From Clostridiales bacterium (GTDB lineage Bacteria; Bacillota; Clostridia; Christensenellales; Aristaeellaceae): a DNA stretch of 27,179 nt. A program made the translations under genes and the position numbers. Shown one piece after another: positions 15,372 to 22,587 of the stretch. The notes beneath the pieces were generated by a model. It was given only the letters and a program-made list of their open reading frames with translations, searched no databases and had not been told where the DNA came from. Each line of letters opens with the position of its first letter. The stretch's first letter is position 1. Where the stretch lies: positions 1 to 27,179 of the forward strand of contig SFNY01000043.1 of NCBI GenBank assembly GCA_004554085.1, in the 5' to 3' direction.

Positions 15372-16166
15372 TCAGAGCACAAAGTGATCCAGCAGATAGA
15401 TCAGTACCAGATGCGCCGGATAGAAGCCGTAGAACAGCCACTTGGGAAGCTTGATGCCGGAATTGGTGCGGATGTAGATCAGCGGCAGCGCGAGAATCGC
15501 GAAGGTCTGTATGCCGAAGCTGACCCCGAACAGGTTATAGCCGCTGCCCACCAGGCCCCACCAGAGCATGAAGGCCAGCACGCAGGGCAGGGACAGCCAG
15601 CGCTTCGTGCACAGCAGGTAGAACAGCAGCATAAGTCCGATGCCGCGCATGCCGTAGTTCAGCTTGCTCTGAATCTGCCAGCACAGAATGAACATCCCAG
15701 CGGCGAGAACCAGCTGCCGCTCGCGGATGGCCCAGATCAGCAGCAGGCCCATCGACAGCGTCACCAGGATGCTGGGCGTCTTGTCCCAGCTGTGGATGTA
15801 GAAGTTCCAGAAGGCCTCAAGGGGCTTCTCCGCAAAGGAGACGGCATACATCTGCTGTACGCTGTGGTTCAGGGCCACAGCGTACAGCGGCTGCGAGATC
15901 AGCGCCAGCAGCACAATGCGCTTGAGGTAGTTCAGCGGATTGCGCGTGTAGACGCAGCCGACAGCCAGGCAATAGGCGTAGATTGGGAAGGCGATCCGGC
16001 CGATGATGCGCAGCACGCTGTACTGCGGAAACAGCATCTTGCCCGCGTGGTCGCAGAACATGGTCAGCATTGCCACCAGCTTCAACAGGTTCGTGTCCCG
16101 GTTCAGCGCCACCTCGGAGGGCGCAAAGGGCCAGGGAATGCTCAGATCGCGTCTCTTGCCTGACAT
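15372..16166 (-). CDS. TraX-family integral membrane protein
   Basis: The 264-residue protein belongs to the TraX family. Typical sequence includes NLLKLVAMLTMFCDHAGKML, then RIIGRIAFPIYAYCLAVGC with YTRN, a run of about eight hydrophobic segments, and the C-terminal FYGFYPAHLVLIYLLDHF. TraX of the F plasmid acetylates pilin, but chromosomal Firmicutes relatives stand alone and probably modify a cell-surface component. That is inference, and no conjugation gene is present here. The ATG at 16166 has only a weak ribosome site. It follows the fructokinase gene by 38 bases and is likely the last gene of the minus-strand set starting at 20420. Confidence 0.85.
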   Translation of the reverse strand: MSGKRRDLSIPWPFAPSEVALNRDTNLLKLVAMLTMFCDHAGKMLFPQYSVLRIIGRIAFPIYAYCLAVGCVYTRNPLNYLKRIVLLALISQPLYAVALNHSVQQMYAVSFAEKPLEAFWNFYIHSWDKTPSILVTLSMGLLLIWAIRERQLVLAAGMFILCWQIQSKLNYGMRGIGLMLLFYLLCTKRWLSLPCVLAFMLWWGLVGSGYNLFGVSFGIQTFAILALPLIYIRTNSGIKLPKWLFYGFYPAHLVLIYLLDHFVL

Positions 16167-16204
16167 GGGAATCTCGCTTTCGGTTCAAATGATTATGCGC
16201 TTGA

Positions 16205-17086
16205 TTATGCTCCCTTCAGCGCCTCCAGCGCCAGCAGCAGCGCGCCCGCCGCGCCCGCATTGTCGCCCAGCGCCGGGGGTACGATGTAGTTGTCGATGTC
16301 CTCCAGAATCGCGCTGTGAGCAACGTAGCCGTTGAGCAACTCCAGCGTGCGCTTGCGGATCTTGGGGAACAGCTGCAGCTGGTGCATCACGCCGCCGCCC
16401 AGCACGATCTTCTTCGGGGAGAGCATGACGATGGTGTTGACGCACATCTGCGCCAGGTATTCCGCCTCCACGTCCCAGGCGATGTGCTCCGGGGGAAGCT
16501 CCTTGGCGGACACGCCCCAGCGCTTCTCGATGGCGGGGCCTTTGGCCATGCCCTCCAGGCAGCTCTCATGGTAGGGGCAGAAGCCCTTCGGCGAGGGATC
16601 CTCCTTGACAGGGCGCATCAGCATGTGGCCCATCTCGGGGTGCACCAGGCCGTGCAGCAGCTTGCCGCCGACCATCGCGCCGCCGCCGATGCCGGTGCCG
16701 ATGGTGTAGTACACGAGGGAATCCAGGCCCTTGCCCGCGCCGATGCGCGCCTCGGCCAGCGCGGCGCCGTTGACGTCGGTATCGATGCCCACCGGCACCT
16801 TCAGCGCCTCCAGCAGCGTGCGGCGCAGCGGATAGTCCTTCCAGCCGGGCTTGGGCGTGGTGGTGATATTTCCGTATTCCGGACTGGTCTCGTCCAGACA
16901 AAGCGGGCCGAAGCTGCTGATGCCCAGCGCCTCGATCTTCTTATCCTTGAAGTAGCCGATGATGTCCGGCATGGTCTCCTCAGGCATGCGCGTAGGAAAG
17001 CTCGCGCGCTCAAACACGTTGCCATTCTCGTCGCCGATGGCGCAAACCATCTTGGTTCCGCCCGCCTCAAGTGCTCCAAGAAGCAT
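16205..17086 (-). CDS. ROK-family fructokinase
   Basis: The 293-residue kinase opens with the ROK phosphate loop GALEAGGTKMVCAIG. It carries the fructokinase/GmuE-type blocks SFGPLCLD, GIDTDVNGAALAEARIGAGKG and TIGTGIGGGAMVGG, and a zinc-binding motif formed by HPEMGHML, FCPYHESC and CLEGMAKGP (His, Cys, His, Cys). It phosphorylates fructose (EC 2.7.1.4), perhaps also mannose, with ATP in the cytosol. A longer frame starts at 17125, but the ATG at 17086 with GGAGG eight bases upstream gives the standard N-terminus. It lies 35 bases after the histidine kinase gene. Confidence 0.9.
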   Translation of the reverse strand: MLLGALEAGGTKMVCAIGDENGNVFERASFPTRMPEETMPDIIGYFKDKKIEALGISSFGPLCLDETSPEYGNITTTPKPGWKDYPLRRTLLEALKVPVGIDTDVNGAALAEARIGAGKGLDSLVYYTIGTGIGGGAMVGGKLLHGLVHPEMGHMLMRPVKEDPSPKGFCPYHESCLEGMAKGPAIEKRWGVSAKELPPEHIAWDVEAEYLAQMCVNTIVMLSPKKIVLGGGVMHQLQLFPKIRKRTLELLNGYVAHSAILEDIDNYIVPPALGDNAGAAGALLLALEALKGA

Positions 17087-17121
17087 ACTCTCATCCTCCA
17101 TCTGTGTATACTTATGCGGCG

Positions 17122-18885
17122 TCACTCGCCGTCATCGTTGAAAATGGTATCCTTGTTCGGGTCGTCCTTGGGCGCGAGGGGCAGGGTAATCAGGAACTCG
17201 GTGCCCTCGCCCAGCTTGGAATGCACCTCGATCTCGCCGTTCATTGACCGCACGATGTGCTTGACGATCGCGAGACCCAGACCAGTACCGCCCATCTGGC
17301 GGGAGCGGCCCTTGTCCACGCGATAGAAGCGCTCGAACAGCCTCGGCAGGTTCTCCTCCGCGATGCCGATACCGGTGTCGGAGATGGCCACGTTGGCCTC
17401 CACGCCGTTGGAGAACACCTGCACGGTGACGGAGCCGCCGGGCTTGTTGTACTTGATCGCGTTCTCCACCAGGTTGATGAGCATCTGCTCCACCCGGTCG
17501 GAGTTGCCCATAATGTTGACGGGCTCCTTGTTCAGGTGGCAGTTGATGGTGACCTCCTTCTCCCCCGCGTGAATGGAGAGCATGTCGGCCACGTCGTAGG
17601 CCATCTTGTCCAGGCGCAGGCGCTCGATGGACACCTCGTCGTTGCCGGATTCCAGCTTGGTGATGGACAGAATGTCGTTGATCAGGCGCGTCAGGCGCTC
17701 GGTCTCCAGCATGATGATGCGCAGGAACTTGTGGGCCATCTCGGGATTGTCGATGGCACCGTTCTCCAGCGTCTCCACAAAGCCGCGAATGGACGTCAGC
17801 GGCGTCTTGAGCTCGTGGGAGACGTTTGCGGCGAAGTCGGTGCGCACCTGCTCCAGGCGGCGGATCTCGGTGATGTCCTCCACCATGGCCAGCGCGCCCA
17901 CCACCTGGCCGTCGTTGCGCATGGGCGACACGTATAGCCTGAGCGGACGGTGCCCGCGACCCACGGCCGTGCGCGCGGCAACCTCGTTGGTGTACACGCC
18001 GCCCTGGCGCATCGCTTCATTAAATACGTCGTCCAGGCGCACGTCCTTGGAGGCCTCGCTCACCAGCCTGCCCTCGGGATTTCCGATGATGCCCAGCAGC
18101 TTCTTGGCGATGGGCGTGACCAGGATGACCTTCAGATTGCCGTCCACGGCGATGATGCCGTTCTGCATCTGGTTCATCACCACGCTCAGCGCGTGGTTGC
18201 GGCTGGCCTGCCGGAGCACCCGATCCTGAATGCGGCCGACGATGGCGTTGAACACCTGTGCATCCTGATCGTCGCCCGGATCCTCGATGCGGCTGTCGTA
18301 CTTGCCCTCGGAGAAGGCGTCCAGCGTGGCCGTCATCTGGCCGAGCAGCAGCTCCTTGCGATGCAGCTTGCGCAGCACAGTCAGCACATAGAGCAGCAGC
18401 ACCAGCAGCAGCGCCGCAAAGATGATGAGATACCTGTTGCCAAGGAAGACGGCAAACCCCGTCGTTCTGGCTCTGGAAAGAAGCAAAAAAGCGCCATCCT
18501 CAAACTGATAGATGGCGTAGATAGCTTCTTTGCCCTCGGCATTTTTGCGGGAATAGACGTGCACGGTTCCGGTGCCTGCGATCTCAAGATCCTCCTCCGC
18601 CAAGGGCAGTTTGCTGCCGTTTGAGGCATACGCAACGCTTCCATCGGCATTGTACAGGCCGAAGGAAATGTCCCTGTCCTCGTGCGAGAGCGACTTGAGG
18701 ACGCTTATACGCTCCTCAGCGGTTTCATTTTCCAGCGTCGCTCCGCTCGTCTGACAGGTCAGGCGGATTCCATCCTGATAATCCTTGTTCTCTTTTATCG
18801 CCAGAACCGAACAGCTTTGGGTCAGCAAAATGACGAGCAAAACCAGTGACAACAGGGTTACAATGGATGCAACCCTTGTTTTCAT
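17122..18885 (-). CDS. PhoR/WalK-like sensor histidine kinase
   Basis: The 587-residue sensor has a first transmembrane segment at about 6-24, an extracytoplasmic domain to 150 and a second membrane segment at about 151-171. A HAMP-like linker (about 172-225), a PAS domain (about 230-340) and a HisKA domain with His357 in NVSHELKTPLTSIRGF follow. The HATPase domain shows NLVENAIKYN, DTGIGI, FERFYRVDKGRSR and GGTGLGLAIV. It phosphorylates the regulator encoded just upstream, with which it overlaps by four bases (ATGA). The architecture matches phosphate-type PhoR, but PhoR and WalK cannot be separated on this evidence. No pst or phoU genes are in the window. Confidence 0.92.
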   Translation of the reverse strand: MKTRVASIVTLLSLVLLVILLTQSCSVLAIKENKDYQDGIRLTCQTSGATLENETAEERISVLKSLSHEDRDISFGLYNADGSVAYASNGSKLPLAEEDLEIAGTGTVHVYSRKNAEGKEAIYAIYQFEDGAFLLLSRARTTGFAVFLGNRYLIIFAALLLVLLLYVLTVLRKLHRKELLLGQMTATLDAFSEGKYDSRIEDPGDDQDAQVFNAIVGRIQDRVLRQASRNHALSVVMNQMQNGIIAVDGNLKVILVTPIAKKLLGIIGNPEGRLVSEASKDVRLDDVFNEAMRQGGVYTNEVAARTAVGRGHRPLRLYVSPMRNDGQVVGALAMVEDITEIRRLEQVRTDFAANVSHELKTPLTSIRGFVETLENGAIDNPEMAHKFLRIIMLETERLTRLINDILSITKLESGNDEVSIERLRLDKMAYDVADMLSIHAGEKEVTINCHLNKEPVNIMGNSDRVEQMLINLVENAIKYNKPGGSVTVQVFSNGVEANVAISDTGIGIAEENLPRLFERFYRVDKGRSRQMGGTGLGLAIVKHIVRSMNGEIEVHSKLGEGTEFLITLPLAPKDDPNKDTIFNDDGE

Positions 18886-19583
18886 AGGCGATTCTCCTGA
18901 CGGTCGTTGAACTTATAGCCTACGCCACGGATGGTTTCGATATAGTGCGCATCATCGCCGAGCTTCTGACGAATGTGACGAATGTGAACGTCCACCGTGC
19001 GGGTCTCGCCGTAGAACTCGTAGCCCCAGATGCGATCGAGCAGGAAGTCGCGGGTGAGAACCTTGCCGCGGCTGAGCACGAGCAGCTTGAGCAGTTCAAA
19101 CTCCTTCAACGTCAGCGAGAGCTTTTCGCCATTGCGGAAGGCCTCATAATTTCCGACGTCGATGGTCAGGCTACCCACGTGCAGAATGCCCTCTTCCTCG
19201 TTCTGCGGCGCGGCGCGGCGCAGAAGCGCCTTCACGCGCGCGATCAGTTCGCGAACGGAGAACGGCTTGGTGATATAGTCGTCCGCGCCCAACTCCAGGC
19301 CCAGAATCTTGTCCACCTCGTCGCCCTTTGCGGTCAGCATAATGATCGGAATGTCTGCGGTCGTCGGAGCGCTCTTCAGGCGGCGGCACACCTCCATGCC
19401 GTCAATGCCGGGGAGCATAATGTCCAGCAGGACCATCGCAGGACGCTCATGCGCACAGACTACGAGCGCATCCTCACCAGTAGCGGCAGTTACAACCCGG
19501 TAGCCGCCTGCTTCGAGATTGAACGAAAGCAGTTCGAGAATATGAGCCTCGTCGTCAACGGCCAGAATCAGTTCGTTTGCCAT
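18882..19583 (-). CDS. PhoP/PhoB-like OmpR-family response regulator
   Basis: The 233-residue regulator has a receiver domain (DDE at 10-12, phospho-acceptor Asp54 in VLLDIMLPGIDG, Lys in YITKPFS) and an OmpR-type winged helix (LTLKEFELLKLLVLSRGKVL, RDFLLDRIWGYEFYG, TRTVDVHIRHIRQKLG). The frame runs open to 19700, but the ATG at 19583 gives the standard start and has AGAGGA upstream. It is followed with overlap by its kinase gene and preceded by nrdR at 31 bases. The target genes are unknown. Confidence 0.92.
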   Translation of the reverse strand: MANELILAVDDEAHILELLSFNLEAGGYRVVTAATGEDALVVCAHERPAMVLLDIMLPGIDGMEVCRRLKSAPTTADIPIIMLTAKGDEVDKILGLELGADDYITKPFSVRELIARVKALLRRAAPQNEEEGILHVGSLTIDVGNYEAFRNGEKLSLTLKEFELLKLLVLSRGKVLTRDFLLDRIWGYEFYGETRTVDVHIRHIRQKLGDDAHYIETIRGVGYKFNDRQENRL

Positions 19584-19614
19584 GTGCGTATCCTCTTTCC
19601 TTCTTGTATATTGG

Positions 19615-20058
19615 TCATCTGGCGGCGCCTGCGCCGTCAGCGGTACCCGGTTCAAAATCGGAGAGCAGCTTGTTGAGTTCATCCCGGAAGGCGACCTCAT
19701 CCAGCGCCTTCAGGCCATCCATCACGAGCTCCCCAATCATGATGCTGGTGATTTCCGAATCGGACTGCGCGTAGAGCTTCTGCTCGATGTCGCGCGCGAG
19801 GCGATCGATGCTGCTCAGGGGCACGGGCCGCTTTTCGCATGCCTTGATGATGCCGGAGCGCAGCTTGTTGATGTCGAACTGCTCGCGGGTCTGATCTTTC
19901 TTCACCACAATCAGCGGAACCAGATCGATGCGCTCATAGGTTGTAAACCTGCGCCCGCACTTTTCGCATTCCCTGCGGCGGCGGATGCTGGTTCCATCTT
20001 CACTCTGCCGGGAGTCGATCACGCGACTTTGCAGGCAGTTGCAAAAGACACACCTCAT
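19615..20058 (-). CDS. nrdR: NrdR transcriptional repressor, C-terminal block missing
   Basis: The 147-residue protein is NrdR, which represses ribonucleotide reductase genes in response to ATP/dATP. The zinc ribbon uses Cys3, Cys6, Cys31 and Cys34, with the diagnostic VIDSRQSEDGTSIRRRRECE and RRFTTYE. The ATP-cone follows from about residue 48 (VKKDQTREQFDINKLRSGI). After LKALDEVA (residue 123) the almost invariant YVRFASVYR block is absent, and the sequence resumes in frame with FRDELNKLLSDFE. About ten to twelve residues seem deleted. The tail (TADGAGAAR) is non-conserved. The start is unambiguous. A TATAAT box lies 25 bases upstream. Confidence 0.93.
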   Translation of the reverse strand: MRCVFCNCLQSRVIDSRQSEDGTSIRRRRECEKCGRRFTTYERIDLVPLIVVKKDQTREQFDINKLRSGIIKACEKRPVPLSSIDRLARDIEQKLYAQSDSEITSIMIGELVMDGLKALDEVAFRDELNKLLSDFEPGTADGAGAAR

Positions 20059-20082
20059 CTAGCTCTCACCTCATATACCCCT

Positions 20083-20111
20083 ATTATACACAAAAAATAA
20101 CGTTTCGTCTA
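20083..20111 (-). promoter_or_regulatory. Likely nrdR promoter
   Basis: On the minus strand TATAAT (20088-20083) follows TAGACG (20111-20106) after 17 bases. The -10 is perfect and the -35 matches four of six bases. It would serve nrdR, the two-component genes and perhaps the genes after them. No typical NrdR box is evident beside it. Confidence 0.6.
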
Positions 20112-20165
20112 GTCTTTTTTTGAAGAATGTTATTTTTCCATCTCAATCGTGCGACAGGCTTTACC

Positions 20166-20420
20166 TCAGTCGCACTGTGCGGTCACATCCTCGTGCAGCT
20201 CCACCAGAATCACGTCGTCGCCGATGCGCAGGATGCGGTTCCAGGGAACCATGCAGCCCTCCTTGTCCTGCTTGAGAAAGGTGAAGATGCCGCCGGGCAC
20301 CGGCACCACCAGCGCGTCCACGCAGGCGGATTCATTGAGCACCAGATCGATGGGCTTGCCCAGACGGCGGCCGTCGCAGATGTTCACGACGTCCTTCTGC
20401 TTCAATTCCGTGAATGTCAT
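20166..20420 (-). CDS. YlmC/YmxH-family PRC-barrel sporulation protein
   Basis: The 84-residue protein is a single PRC-barrel of the YlmC/YmxH type: FTELKQKDVVNICDGRRLG at the start, then IDALVVP-like and GCMVPWNRILRIGDDVILVE at the end. The family is found in endospore formers beside spoIIGA-sigE and is linked to sporulation, but its molecular job is unknown. ATG codons exist at 20507, 20426 and 20420. GGAGG sits eight bases before 20420, which makes that the start. It is divergent from spoIIGA and is followed by nrdR, as in many Clostridia. Confidence 0.85.
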   Translation of the reverse strand: MTFTELKQKDVVNICDGRRLGKPIDLVLNESACVDALVVPVPGGIFTFLKQDKEGCMVPWNRILRIGDDVILVELHEDVTAQCD

Positions 20421-20499
20421 CGCCATCGCCTCCGCCCCATTGTATGCATTTTTACCGGGAAATTTGCGCCGTCGCAGTTTCAAAACAGAACGGACAAGT

Positions 20500-20591
20500 T
20501 TCGACAAAACTTTCGTATCAAAAATTCGACTTTCAAAATCGCCTCGTCAATTATTTCCGACCCCCTTCGGGTCGGGCAGAATCCTGTCGAA
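20500..20591. promoter_or_regulatory. Three Spo0A-box-like sites between ylmC and spoIIGA
   Basis: TTCGACAAAA (20500-20509) is the exact complement of a TTTTGTCGAA Spo0A box. TTCGAC at 20525-20530 and TGTCGAA at 20585-20591 share its core. Activated Spo0A drives spoIIG in Bacillus, so sites here make sense for spoIIGA-sigE. The distance to the start of spoIIGA (about 200 bases) is long. A GC hairpin (CCGACCC/GGGTCGG, 20557-20575) lies among them. Confidence 0.45.
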
Positions 20592-20735
20592 GCTTGTAGA
20601 ATCGCCGCGAACCGGGGCGCTTCGGAGGCTTATAGCATGCCGGACGCATTCCGCATCCGCCGCGCGCATCGCCGGACAAAAAACGGATTGGCGAAAAACG
20701 CGCATAAAAAGCTTGAAATTAACGACAATCTCTCC

Positions 20736-20764
20736 TTGGAAGCAGGAAGCTTTTTCCATATGAT
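20736..20764 (+). promoter_or_regulatory. Candidate spoIIGA promoter
   Basis: TTGGAA (20736-20741) and TATGAT (20759-20764) are spaced 17 bases apart and end 26 bases before the preferred spoIIGA ATG at 20791. Each hexamer has one or two mismatches to the sigma-A consensus. It is the best-placed candidate in the 370-base gap, but unproven. Confidence 0.4.
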
Positions 20765-20790
20765 AGGACATGGAAAGCGAGGTGCGCGGG

Positions 20791-21828
20791 ATGTCCATCG
20801 AAGCCCTTCTGCCCATCGATCTGCTCATGGACGCGTGCATACTCACCGCGGTGCAGCTCGCGCTGGGACGGCTGCATGCGCGCAGGCTGCTCCGGGCGCT
20901 GCTGGCGCTCTGCCTCTATTCGATCCTCTCCGCCCTTCTTGGAAACCGCTTCCGCTGGCTGCGCAGCTGGCCCGGGCTGACTGCGGCCTGTCTGATCGCC
21001 GCCGCGCTGCTCACCGGCAGCCTGCGGCCCCGGCGCGTGCTGGAGGCCGCCGCCTGCATGGGCGTGGCCGCGCTGGTGTGCGGGGGCTGCGCCGCCGCCA
21101 GCGGCGGCGGGCCTGGACGCTTTCTGCCCGCGGCTGCGCTGGGACTGGTGGCCCTGGCCTGCGTGCTCCGGCGAAGGAAGCATATCCGCTTCCGCTGGGA
21201 CATAGAGCTGACCCTGGAGCGGGACGGGCTTTGCGCGGACTTCCCCGCCCTGATCGACACCGGCAACCGGTTGCGGGAGCATCGCAGCGGCCTGCCGGTG
21301 CTGATCGTGGAGGCGCGGGCGATGCCGGGCCTTACCCAGCTTGTGCAGGCGCTGGAGCCGGACGAGCTGCGCCATCTGCCCTACGGCGCGCTGGGCGGCA
21401 CAGGGGAGCTGACATGCTTCAGGCCCGACCGCGTTCTCTTCCGCAGCGGTGCGGGCACGCCGGTGGAGGCGCCGCCCTGCTGGGTGGCCGTCTATCCAGG
21501 GCGCATCCCCGGGCGCGTGCGCGCGCTGGCGCCGCCGGAGTTTGCCGAGGCAGCGGATCGCAGCGCAGGCAAGAATTTCATACATCATTCTGTAAGGAGG
21601 TTCTGTTATGCCTTTCTCAAACGTGAGACAATCCATCTACGGTCTGGTCGTGCAAATCCGGAAGGGCTCGGTGTGTTACATCGGCGGCAGCGATCTGCTT
21701 CCGCCGCCGCTGACGCGCGAGGAGGAGAACAGCCTCGTGCGCAAGGTACATGCGGGCGACAGCGCGGCGCGCTCCACGATGATCGAGCGGAATCTGCGCC
21801 TGGTGGTGTACATCGCCCGCAAATTTGA
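20791..21828 (+). CDS. spoIIGA: SpoIIGA sigma-E processing protease
   Basis: SpoIIGA is the membrane aspartic protease that activates pro-sigma-E in the mother cell. The N-terminal half has about five hydrophobic segments (IEALLPIDLLMDACILTAVQ first). The protease half has the catalytic motif ALIDTGNRL, then RHLPYGALGGTGEL with RPDRVLF and WVAVYPGRIPGRVRALAPPEF. The ATG at 20791 follows GCGAGGTG and gives the family N-terminus; an ATG at 20770 is less likely. Native sequence ends near 21590, yet the frame has no stop there and continues 221 bases into sigE in another frame to 21828. A TAA at 21593 lies in the sigE frame, so a lost stop or a small indel is suspected. Confidence 0.87.
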   Translation: MSIEALLPIDLLMDACILTAVQLALGRLHARRLLRALLALCLYSILSALLGNRFRWLRSWPGLTAACLIAAALLTGSLRPRRVLEAAACMGVAALVCGGCAAASGGGPGRFLPAAALGLVALACVLRRRKHIRFRWDIELTLERDGLCADFPALIDTGNRLREHRSGLPVLIVEARAMPGLTQLVQALEPDELRHLPYGALGGTGELTCFRPDRVLFRSGAGTPVEAPPCWVAVYPGRIPGRVRALAPPEFAEAADRSAGKNFIHHSVRRFCYAFLKRETIHLRSGRANPEGLGVLHRRQRSASAAADARGGEQPRAQGTCGRQRGALHDDRAESAPGGVHRPQI

Positions 21829-22315
21829 GAACACCGGCATCAGCATCGAGGATCTGATCTCCATCGGCACCATCGGACTGATCAAGGCGGTCAATTCCTT
21901 CAACCCGGACAAGAACATCAAGCTGGCGACCTACGCCTCGCGCTGCATTGAGAACGAGATCCTGATGGTGCTGCGCAAGACCAGCCGTCTGAAGCTGGAG
22001 GTGTCCTTCGACGAGCCGCTGAACACCGATTGGGACGGCAACGAGCTGCTGCTCTCCGACATCCTCGGCACCGACGCGGATCTGGTCTCCCGGGATCTGG
22101 ACTCCTCCATCGAGAAGGAGATGCTCTACAACGCCATCAAGACCCTCAACCCCCGGGAGAAGGACATCGTACGCCTGCGCTACGGCCTGGGGAAGGAGAA
22201 GGAGCACACCCAGAAGGAGGTCGCGGACATGATGGGCATCTCCCAGAGCTACATATCCCGCCTGGAGAAGCGCATCATCGAGAAGCTGAAGAACGAGCTT
22301 CGCAAGATGGCCTAG
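21608..22315 (+). CDS. sigE: RNA polymerase sporulation sigma factor sigma-E
   Basis: The 235-residue protein is the mother-cell sigma factor. Region 2 reads MIERNLRLVVYIARKFENTG, GIEDLISIGTIGLIKA-like sequence and LATYASRCIENEILM. Region 4 has LNPREKDIVRLRYGL and the helix-turn-helix QKEVADMMGISQSYISRLEK. It begins with a pro-sequence of about 23 residues before CYIGGSDLLPPPL, the position where SpoIIGA cuts Bacillus pro-sigma-E (between two Tyr residues). Here the first of the two is Cys23. TAAGGAGG stands seven bases before the ATG. It lies directly after spoIIGA and is followed by a terminator; no sigG follows. Confidence 0.96.
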   Translation: MPFSNVRQSIYGLVVQIRKGSVCYIGGSDLLPPPLTREEENSLVRKVHAGDSAARSTMIERNLRLVVYIARKFENTGISIEDLISIGTIGLIKAVNSFNPDKNIKLATYASRCIENEILMVLRKTSRLKLEVSFDEPLNTDWDGNELLLSDILGTDADLVSRDLDSSIEKEMLYNAIKTLNPREKDIVRLRYGLGKEKEHTQKEVADMMGISQSYISRLEKRIIEKLKNELRKMA

Positions 22316-22328
22316 GCCGCGCCTTACT

Positions 22329-22360
22329 GCCGCCGCACAAATGTGCCGGCGGCTCTTTTG
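22329..22360 (+). terminator. Intrinsic terminator after sigE
   Basis: The arms GCCGCCGCAC and GTGCCGGCGGC pair with one bulged C around AAAT and are followed by TCTTTTG. It lies 14 bases after the sigE stop and ends the spoIIGA-sigE unit. Confidence 0.8.
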
Positions 22361-22481
22361 TGCAAGCTGCAAATCCAAGCCCCTCCTCCGAGGGTATTTT
22401 TCCCAAATCCACGCTAATTTTCCGCCAATTTTCATCAGTTAATTGAATTTCAATTTTGTTTTTTCAGTCCGGTCGCGGCTG

Positions 22482-22511
22482 TTGATGTGCAATTAACATT
22501 GAGATTATACA
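22482..22511 (+). promoter_or_regulatory. Candidate promoter of the activase genes
   Basis: TTGATG (22482-22487) and TATACA (22506-22511) are spaced 18 bases apart in an A+T-rich stretch upstream of 22588. AATTGCA occurs twice downstream (22549-22555 and 22569-22575), and its complement TGCAATT lies at 22488-22494 within the promoter. These could be regulator sites. Confidence 0.45.
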
Positions 22512-22587
22512 ATATGGAAGGTTATATAGCTTCTTATATATACTCTGAAATTGCAGGATCCGAAAGGGAATTGCACAGGTTTTACAG

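Noticed and set aside
15372..16166. TraX-like gene as evidence for a conjugative element
   Set aside because: No relaxase, type IV secretion, integrase or attachment repeats are present. TraX homologues are common on Firmicutes chromosomes.
20127..21626. 499-codon plus-strand frame over the spoIIGA region
   Set aside because: It overlaps spoIIGA in another frame and reads as Ala/Gly/Arg-rich sequence, while the spoIIGA frame has the DTGN protease motif.
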